A stretch of DNA of 64,000 nt from Diadema setosum. Its lineage: Eukaryota > Echinodermata > Echinoidea > Diadematoida > Diadematidae. The notes below the pieces were generated by a model. It was not told the origin of the DNA and searched no databases. It saw only the letters and a program-made list of their open reading frames with translations. The position numbers and the translations under genes were made by a program. Shown in pieces: positions 59,436 through 64,000 of this stretch (within the stretch, counting starts at the first letter, position 1; every line of letters starts with the position of its first letter). The stretch is from contig NC_092695.1 of assembly GCF_964275005.1 (NCBI RefSeq), positions 9,258,197 through 9,322,196 of the forward strand, read 5' to 3'.

Positions 59436-62369
59436 AAAATAAATAATTAAAACAAAACAGTTTGAATCGATAAAGAATTTGAAACATCACCTTTTGTAGT
59501 CATAGCACTGGCGTAGTCAGGGGGGGGGGGGGGAGAGCCCCCCCCCCCCCCCCAAGATTTGGACCGGGGATTTGCGAGGCGGAAAATGACACATGAATGC
59601 ACATGAAGCGGGTCTCCTTTTCAACCTTTCATCAAATAAGATCATACTTTTTTGAATATTTCACTCAAAGTGTGCACCAGATCGTTGAATTTCAGTTCAA
59701 AATATGCAAAATCTCTCGTGCTTGGGAGGGGGATACCCCCTCCCAGACCCTCCCCATCTGTGCCTCTTTCCCTAGCCTTAGTACACTTTTTAGATTTACA
59801 AAAAATTATGAAAAATTCTGAGTGGACATGACTTATCACTTATATTCCGAAAACTCAATGTTCCCTCATGTACAAGGGGAATTTCCCCTTTTTATCGACC
59901 CTTTCATCCCTAAGCAACCCCCCACATCATCTTTTAAAGGGATGGTACAGTATCGGTGGGGATGAGAATTGGGCTTTTAACTTTTTGAGAGATACCAAGA
60001 AAACACTTATGATGTAGTACAGAGCATACCATTTTAAGAGGAAGCCAAAGTTTATTTGATGAAAATCGGGTTTGGAATGACTGAAACATCCAAAAACAAA
60101 GTAAAACAAAACGATCGTATAAAAGTGTGGGTCCCACACTTTATTAGAATCGCTCTTTTTTGGATATCTCAGCCATTTCAAAACCAATTTTCATCAAATA
60201 AACGTCGAATTCCTCATAGAATTACATGCTCTTTCATATTTCATAAGAGGTTTCTCATTATCTCACCAAAAGTGTTAGAAACCTAAAATTAGGTCTCAAC
60301 CAAAACTGTACGATCCCTTTAAACGATTTCCCATATATTCCATCAAATATGCGTATACGAGATATCTCAATTTCAACCTTAAAAAAGGCAAAAGCTCCAT
60401 CCAGGGAGGTGGACCACCTCCCTGCTCCATCGTACGGGAAGGGTGGAGATAATACTCGCCCACGCCTTCTTCCTGCTCGCCCGCCCCTTCCCCCCCCCCC
60501 CATGCATGTAGACTGTGGCTACACTTTGAACATAAACAGTTTTCCAAATATGACACAAAATGTGTGCACCAAAACGTTTAACTGCAACCAAAAATTTACA
60601 TAGAATCTCCTTCCACAGATTTGCTACACTTCTCTTCTGATTGAAAAATTTCCAGATATTCCAACAAAAGTGTACGCCAGATTGTTGAATTTCAGTAAAG
60701 GCTCCCTTGAACATGGGAGAGGTATCTTGCCACCATTCCATTGCTTGTTACCCACTTTAGACCTAGTACATTTTTGGGAATGACAATTTCCGAATTTTCC
60801 ACAAAAAGTGTGCGCTATATCGCTTTATTTCAATTCTTAAAACCCAAAAGCTCCGCCGAGCGGGAGGGGGAATCCCCCTTCCCCTAAGCTCTTCCTCACT
60901 AGACTTTGTACATAATACTACACACAGATGATGCACCTTCGGAATAAGAGCTAAATTCCGTGATTTTAACACTTCGATGAAAAAGTATTGCGCCAAAAAT
61001 TTGCACCAGATCGCTGAATTTAAGGTCTGAAAATGCAAAATCACCTTCGTTTGGAAGGGAAAATGCCCTTCGTGTGCATGCTTTTTCTGTTTGATTGCTG
61101 AACAGACAGCGTTCATGATATTCAGTGTAAGAATTAATACAAGACGTTTATTTAAATAATACCATTTTATAGCCTTAATGTTCAATAATAATCGACATGA
61201 AAATAATATTGCTTCCTTAAACAAGTGGGACTGTTTCAAGTCGATAAAACACGCAAAAACACGCAAAACAATGCATCAAATTGCACCATTTGCAACATCA
61301 AAATGCAAAAAGTTCTCATCATGGGAGGGGGGACACCCCCTCCCACACCCTCCCCTTCCCCCTCGTTCGCTCCGCTCGCTCGGGCTCAGTCGCCTTCATG
61401 ATATTAAGAGTAAGAATTAATACAAAAAGTTCATTTTAATGATACCATTTTATATATATTATTGGCAAATTGTGCAATAATAATCTACACTAGAATATAC
61501 TGCAACATTAAATAAGTGGGACTGTTTCAACTCGTTAAAACATGCAAAAACATGCATCAATTTGCACCATTTGCAACATCAAAATGCAAAAAGATCTCAT
61601 ACCATTAATAAGGAAAATTGTTCAATAATAATCTATATCAAAATATACTGCTACCTTAAACAGGTGGGACTATTTCAAGTCGACAAATGAAGCAAAAACA
61701 TGCATCAAATTGCACCATTTACAACATCAAAATGCAAAAAGTTCTCACCGTGGGAGGGGGGCACCCCCCTCCAACACCCCCCCCCCCCTCCCTCGCTCGC
61801 TCCGCTCGCTCGTTTTCAATCGCGTTCATGATATTCAGTGTAAGAATTAATACAAGACATTTATTTAAATGATACCATATTATAGCCAAATTGTTCAATG
61901 ATAATCGACATGAAATTATATTGGTACCTTAAACAAGTGGGACTGTTTCAATTCGATATTAAAAACACGCGCAAAAACATGCATCAAATCGCACCATTTA
62001 CAACATCAAATGCAAAAAGTTCTTACCGTCGGAGGGGGGACACCCCCCTCCCACACCCTCCCCCCCCCCCCCCCAGCTCGCTCCGCTCGCTCGGGCTCGG
62101 TCGCTTCGCTCCCTCGCAGACTAACCGCCCCCCTAAGATCAAATCCTGGCTACGCCGTTGAGTCATAGAGTTATAATATTGAATGTTTTTTTTTTTTTTT
62201 TTTTTTATCTGTACCGTCTTTGCTTCAGGTTTTCGACATCACGAGTGTGAGCAGCGTCACCACGCACGACTTACAGGGATTCCTGGCGGCTCGCTTCTTT
62301 CACTTCTACGTGCACTCCTACACGGATTTTCCCGCCTTCAAACTCGAGATGTTTGGATGTATCGACTAG
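45365..62369 (+). CDS. Mosaic surface protein PAN-EGF-TSP1-WSCx3-WxxW-F5/8C, 14 exons, 971 aa
   Basis: Exons: 45365-45775, 47731-47851, 48599-48769, 49603-49737, 50401-50550, 51066-51239, 52110-52172, 53012-53344, 53858-54072, 54489-54888, 55578-55841, 56544-56749, 58466-58597, 62229-62369. They total 2916 nt in one continuous frame. Layout: basic N-terminus and hydrophobic segment 30-48 (type II anchor or signal peptide); PAN/apple 65-125 (Cys 70, 88, 92, 98, 110); EGF-like 143-176; TSP1 186-233 with WGEWSEC; WSC 240-329; Thr-rich mucin-like stretch about 349-435; WSC 436-519; WxxW module 520-591 with possible end at 713-722; WSC 727-812; F5/8 C (discoidin) 813-971, bounded by Cys 814 and 969. 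Such modules bind glycans, matrix or phospholipid, so an adhesive or innate-recognition role outside the cell is inferred. The start is the first ATG in frame (AAGATGG). No known orthologue recognised. The boundaries of exon 6 are the least certain. Confidence 0.88.
47731..47851 (+). CDS. Mosaic gene exon 2: EGF-like domain
   Basis: Residues 138-177. Cys at 143, 148, 154, 158, 165, 167, 176, with NGFTCKCPEGLMGPFCD as in EGF modules. Long pyrimidine tract and cag acceptor; donor gtaagc; ends phase 1. Confidence 0.92.
48599..48769 (+). CDS. Mosaic gene exon 3: thrombospondin type 1 repeat
   Basis: Residues 178-234: FTEWGEWSECSDSCRRTRYR then CDC-type spacing to NDCSAPC. Trp189 and Trp192 form the WxxW C-mannosylation motif of TSP1 modules. 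Phase 1-1 exon. The acceptor (cgaacag) has a weak pyrimidine tract. Confidence 0.9.
49603..49737 (+). CDS. Mosaic gene exon 4: first WSC domain, N-terminal half
   Basis: Residues 235-279, ending MTVDMCIQHCSYYGYRFAG, the MT.e.C...C...gy.yaG signature of WSC modules. Donor gtgagt. Confidence 0.88.
50401..50550 (+). CDS. Mosaic gene exon 5: first WSC domain, C-terminal half
   Basis: Residues 280-329: SCRCARNMM then CSTDCPGDASQTCGGSGYVS, the C..C.GD....CGG end of WSC. Acceptor cgacag, donor gtaatt. It completes the domain begun in exon 4. Confidence 0.92.
51066..51239 (+). CDS. Mosaic gene exon 6: WSC-like start and Thr-rich stretch
   Basis: Residues 330-387: NYRGCYRGIPLNSVIVIEPQ then repeated TTT/TTQ. 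GCYRG resembles the first Cys of a WSC module, whose remainder lies in exon 8. The frame fits its neighbours, but the acceptor (actcaag) is weakly supported and the donor (gttcgt) is poor, so both edges are tentative. Confidence 0.65.
52110..52172 (+). CDS. Mosaic gene exon 7: short Ser/Thr/Asn/Gly linker
   Basis: Residues 388-408: GVTAGNSSAGSNMTEGNNTS, with N-glycosylation sequons NSS, NMT and NTS. Acceptor cttgcag, donor gtaaga, phase 1-1. Confidence 0.82.
52300..52622 (-). mobile_element. tRNA-headed SINE (minus strand)
   Basis: On the minus strand the right end reads GGCGGTGAGTCGGCTCAGTC, then GGTAGCGCG, then CCCGGGTTCGAACCCGAG: an A-box-like and a perfect B-box-like element in tRNA order. 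The body toward 52300 includes CACGTAAAAGATCCCGCTTC. The tRNA fold is not complete, so it is a SINE, in an intron of the mosaic gene. Confidence 0.72.
53012..53344 (+). CDS. Mosaic gene exon 8: Thr-rich stretch and second WSC
   Basis: Residues 409-519. The first 35 residues are Thr-rich. Then ITVNECLDECALMGYNYASL, YCLCHN, CSIECAGG and LMCGGDGYISVF follow the WSC pattern. Phase 1-1. Confidence 0.92.
53858..54072 (+). CDS. Mosaic gene exon 9: WxxW module, N-terminal part
   Basis: Residues 520-591: WTDWYSGDSPDGDG, then ICDNPVDIECRT, then IPCTLSEGLNC. This follows the mucin-type WxxW module (W..W....P...D, C..P..IEC, C....GL.C). Acceptor tgtacag, donor gtgggt, phase 0 end. Confidence 0.88.
54489..54888 (+). 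CDS. Mosaic gene exon 10: N-glycan-rich insert and possible WxxW end
   Basis: Residues 592-724. Several N-sequons (NLT, NIT, NLT, NGT, NTT, NAT, NQS, NHS), a short Thr/Pro-rich stretch (TTSAPTNHGTTSSYTTT), and a final CEDYMIRVQC, which matches the CxxYEVRVxC close of WxxW modules. An alternative reading of the last 50 residues is a partial FN3-like fold (VIMTW...Y.IRV). Acceptor ctgacag, donor gttagt. Confidence 0.85.
55578..55841 (+). CDS. Mosaic gene exon 11: third WSC domain
   Basis: Residues 725-812 hold a whole WSC domain in one exon: KYIGCYG, MCASSCREAGYRYMGL, QCACGNSM, CSKTCG and CGGNGTQSVYF. Phase 1-1, so it is a symmetric shuffled module. Confidence 0.94.
56000..56330. repeat. Dispersed repeat family C, copy 3
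   Basis: Diverged relative of 27700-27960 and 32430-32800 (GATGAGAAAACTAC, GACAGTCTTCTCATCCAGC), partly inverted on itself. In an intron of the mosaic gene. Confidence 0.55.
56544..56749 (+). CDS. Mosaic gene exon 12: F5/8 C domain, first part
   Basis: Residues 813-881: GCELPFNL start, then SDDYGSWFYHLDE and VQLDFQLDVDLGSVKTVSK, matching the C.xPLG start and the LQVDLG strand of discoidin domains. Acceptor gtcccag, donor gttagc. Confidence 0.88.
57238..57308. repeat. (CATA)n microsatellite, interrupted
   Basis: CATA/CATG tetranucleotide run in an intron of the mosaic gene. Confidence 0.9.
57345..58322. mobile_element. Foldback element with ATGGCGGCC-rich arms
   Basis: Left TAGTGGGGCAGATATGTG and right CATATCTGCCCTACTA are inverted; arms of roughly 180 bp pair throughout (GTGAGCA/TGCTCAC, CGGCGGAAAGTATGAAATTT, GGCGCTGATTTCAAA, CCACGGGGTCGGCCGCCATT). 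The middle contains further ATGGCGGCC or GGCCGCCAT copies. No coding frame. It lies in the intron between exons 12 and 13. Confidence 0.82.
58466..58597 (+). CDS. Mosaic gene exon 13: F5/8 C domain, middle
   Basis: Residues 882-925: LKTKGVYISGVEAWTGVTSF then YRVDTDHDVELF, matching the V.TQG......WVTSY.V.YS strands. Phase 0-0. Acceptor tacacag, donor gtgagt. Confidence 0.9.
59405..59434. repeat. (CAA)n microsatellite
   Basis: Pure CAA triplets just outside the hAT-like element. Confidence 0.9.
59934..60322. mobile_element. TTAA-flanked MITE, family B copy 3 (nested)
   Basis: TTAA at 59934-59937 and 60319-60322; inverted AAAGGGATGGTACAG and its diverged complement near CGATCCCTTT. Related to 12116-12450 and 42538-42935. 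It was inserted after the surrounding hAT-like element. Confidence 0.8.
61240..62110. repeat. Tandem array, three to four units of about 230-420 bp
   Basis: Units share GCATCAAATTGCACCATTT, CAACATCAAAATGCAAAAAG, TCTCA/TTCTTACC, GGGAGGGGGG, CCCCTCCCACACCCTCC, GCTCGCTCCGCTCGCTCG, TTCATGATATTCAGTGTAAG and AAACAAGTGGGACTGTTTCA in that order. Units start near 61250, 61548, 61690 and 61977. One unit lacks the GC-rich half. Confidence 0.82.
62229..62369 (+). CDS. Mosaic gene exon 14 (terminal): F5/8 C domain end
   Basis: Residues 926-971 and TAG stop (62367-62369). ARFFHFYVHSYTDFPAFKLE then MFGCID matches the RYIRI.P.......LR.EL.GC close of discoidin domains. Acceptor gcttcag after a T-rich tract. 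Confidence 0.93.
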   Translation, partial: VFDITSVSSVTTHDLQGFLAARFFHFYVHSYTDFPAFKLEMFGCID

Positions 62370-64000
62370 ATTGATTTAATTTTATAAATATCTACATTTT
62401 CTGATGCCAAAATGTTATGGATTGATAGAAAAACAGGGATGATGTGCCCAAGATGTGGTACAAAGAAGTGTAATATATTATATAGAAATGAAAAACTTGT
62501 TTCATGATATTATTCTATATATTTTAGATGACAGTACTTTTTGTTCAATATGAACGGTTTGTGGATGAATATATTGTACTTCTTACAACAACAACAACAA
62601 AAATCAATGTGCAAACCACGATCACACATCTTTTCCTGGTATAATGAACTGGCTGTGTGAAGTTTCCACATTTATAATCTCTGAACATAAAAGTTTTTCT
62701 TTAATGTAGAATTATGAATTCCGTACCATTTCACGAGGTGCGAAACAACGTTACAGTGTAATTCGCGATAACGACGCACCCGTCAGCCTGTTTTAATGCA
62801 TCACAGAAAATATCGAGAAAGGCATTTTCTCGTCTATATACACTGTTGATTAAATAACATCCAAAGCCACTGACGAGACACATATAAAACATTATCCCTG
62901 ATTTCAATGAAAAGTAAAATAAACAACGAAAAATACCATACGTTGTATATTCATTTTTGTAAATACATTAGTACAAGCTAAGCATCATTTTTTTTTTTTT
63001 GACAATTGTGATTAGCCACAAACAATGAGTTTATAAACGCCGACTGTAAGTATGATTACGAATGTGTGGGGTTTTTTTATCAGCGTAGGTGGATTTGAGC
63101 AATCTCCCTCACAAAACGTATAAAGCATACTGATATGCACTAGTTACAGTAGAAATGACTATAAGAGCAAAGTGCATGTGACTTGGTCATCACTGAGCTT
63201 GATGGACACTTCTTGCACTCTTCATATATTTACGAAAACATTCACGTGGATTCTCATGATTCTGACGAACTTATAATTATATTACAACTAAGAAAGAACG
63301 AAGAGATCAAGACAAATCTGGAGCTTTCTGGAGCCATGTATCATTTGTTAGCTTTAAAGTTGATACTTTGCATGTTTCAAATTTGTACACTCCTGCCATA
63401 TTCGTGATGATGATATAGTATGTGCATTATTAAAGAAAGCATTGTTATAAACATTACATTGTGTGCATTTTGTCTCTGCTTGGCATTAGAAAACCGTTGT
63501 GAATATTTTAACCTTTCTAACATGTCTAAACTGCTTTGAGGCAAGCCTCTCCTAAGAAAGATATCGGGATATAATGTATCATCTATATAGCTGATATCAC
63601 ACTCGCAGTAATGTAATTAATATTGACAAGGCTTCAGTTCTGGGCATTTTGAAAAGACTATCAAAATTACATGGTATACTTTTAGGTGCCTATATTCCAG
63701 AAATAACAGTGACCCTATCAGCAGCTTCTCAATCTGTTTGTTATCGATCTCCAAAATATCCTTTCTCTTCATCATCCTTGTTATAATCGTGGTTCACAAT
63801 ATTGTTGTTTTGAGCGGTTCATGCTTATTAATAACTATACATTGTCACATTCAGTCATCTTTTCAACACTTTGCTAGAAGAGAAGAATTGAATCTCCTTG
63901 CAAGAAATACTAATATCTCTCAACAAGGGTCTGCGCATCCCAACAGGAAGGTAACTATATCGCCCTCTACAGGGCGATATCTGCAGAGGAATATCAATAG
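62370..64000. other. 3' flank of the mosaic gene
   Basis: AT-rich, with no further exon recognised. The first part is presumably 3' UTR. A short hairpin, ATCGCCCTCTACAGGGCGAT (63959-63978), near the window edge may be the end of another repeat. Confidence 0.5.
62918..62923 (+). terminator. Candidate poly(A) signal AATAAA
   Basis: The first clear AATAAA downstream of the stop codon, 549 bp into the 3' flank, followed by T-rich sequence. Chosen by position only. Confidence 0.35.

Larger units (their letters stand above)
59506..62160. mobile_element. hAT-like non-autonomous element, 2.65 kb
   Basis: Perfect 8-bp target duplication AGTCATAG at 59498-59505 and 62161-62168. Termini CACTGGCGTAGTCAGG and the complement of CCTGGCTACGCCGTTG are imperfect inverted repeats beginning CA. 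Subterminal G-run/C-run blocks follow. The inside is almost entirely diverged tandem units: GTGCACCAGATCGTTGAATT blocks (59670-61030) and a 3' array with CATTTGCAACATCAAAATGC and GCTCGCTCCGCTCGCTCG (61250-62110). It also carries a nested TTAA MITE at 59934-60322. No transposase frame. It occupies most of the last intron of the mosaic gene. Confidence 0.88.

Noticed and set aside
61240..62110. CRISPR-like array
   Set aside because: The genome is eukaryotic, the units are hundreds of bases long and imperfect, and there are no short spacers of uniform length.

Overview
The window is a piece of animal nuclear genome. It is AT-rich, with short coding exons separated by long introns, canonical GT/AG splice sites, many microsatellites and a dense load of small non-autonomous transposons. 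Both gene contents fit a deuterostome: neurochondrin is an animal gene, and the second gene mixes PAN, EGF, TSP1, WSC, WxxW and F5/8C modules. Together with repeats of a kind common in marine invertebrates (a tRNA-headed SINE, TTAA-flanked MITEs, 'acctccgcc' elements), this makes an echinoderm the most likely source. That last step is inference; no species-diagnostic sequence is visible.

Layout. 1-9516: downstream flank, and perhaps the long 3' UTR, of the minus-strand gene; one piggyBac-like MITE and no recognisable coding sequence. 9517-31098 (minus): neurochondrin (NCDN), 17 coding exons that join in phase into 788 codons plus stop. Its introns hold several MITEs, a SINE, a 2.3 kb Helentron-like element and three copies of an element with a degenerate TTAGGG-like core. 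31182-32402: one MITE inserted inside another. 32403-41100: intergenic or a long 5' intron, with several repeats. 41099-41390 (minus): a candidate upstream exon with a strong splice donor, carrying a 36-codon hydrophobic small ORF. 42538-44420: a MITE, a decayed tandem repeat and the wreck of a LINE reverse transcriptase. 45220-62369 (plus): a 14-exon gene for a 971-residue mosaic surface protein with a hydrophobic N-terminal segment. Its last intron contains a 2.65 kb hAT-like element with a perfect 8-bp target duplication. 62370-64000: 3' flank.

The two genes are divergently transcribed and there is no sign that they act together. Neurochondrin is a cytosolic armadillo-like protein known for neurite outgrowth and GPCR/CaMKII signalling in vertebrates. 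The second gene has the composition of an adhesive, carbohydrate-binding extracellular or membrane-anchored protein. Exon boundaries were found by hand from splice motifs, reading-frame continuity and similarity to remembered families; they have not been checked against transcripts. Long G or C runs may have unreliable lengths.
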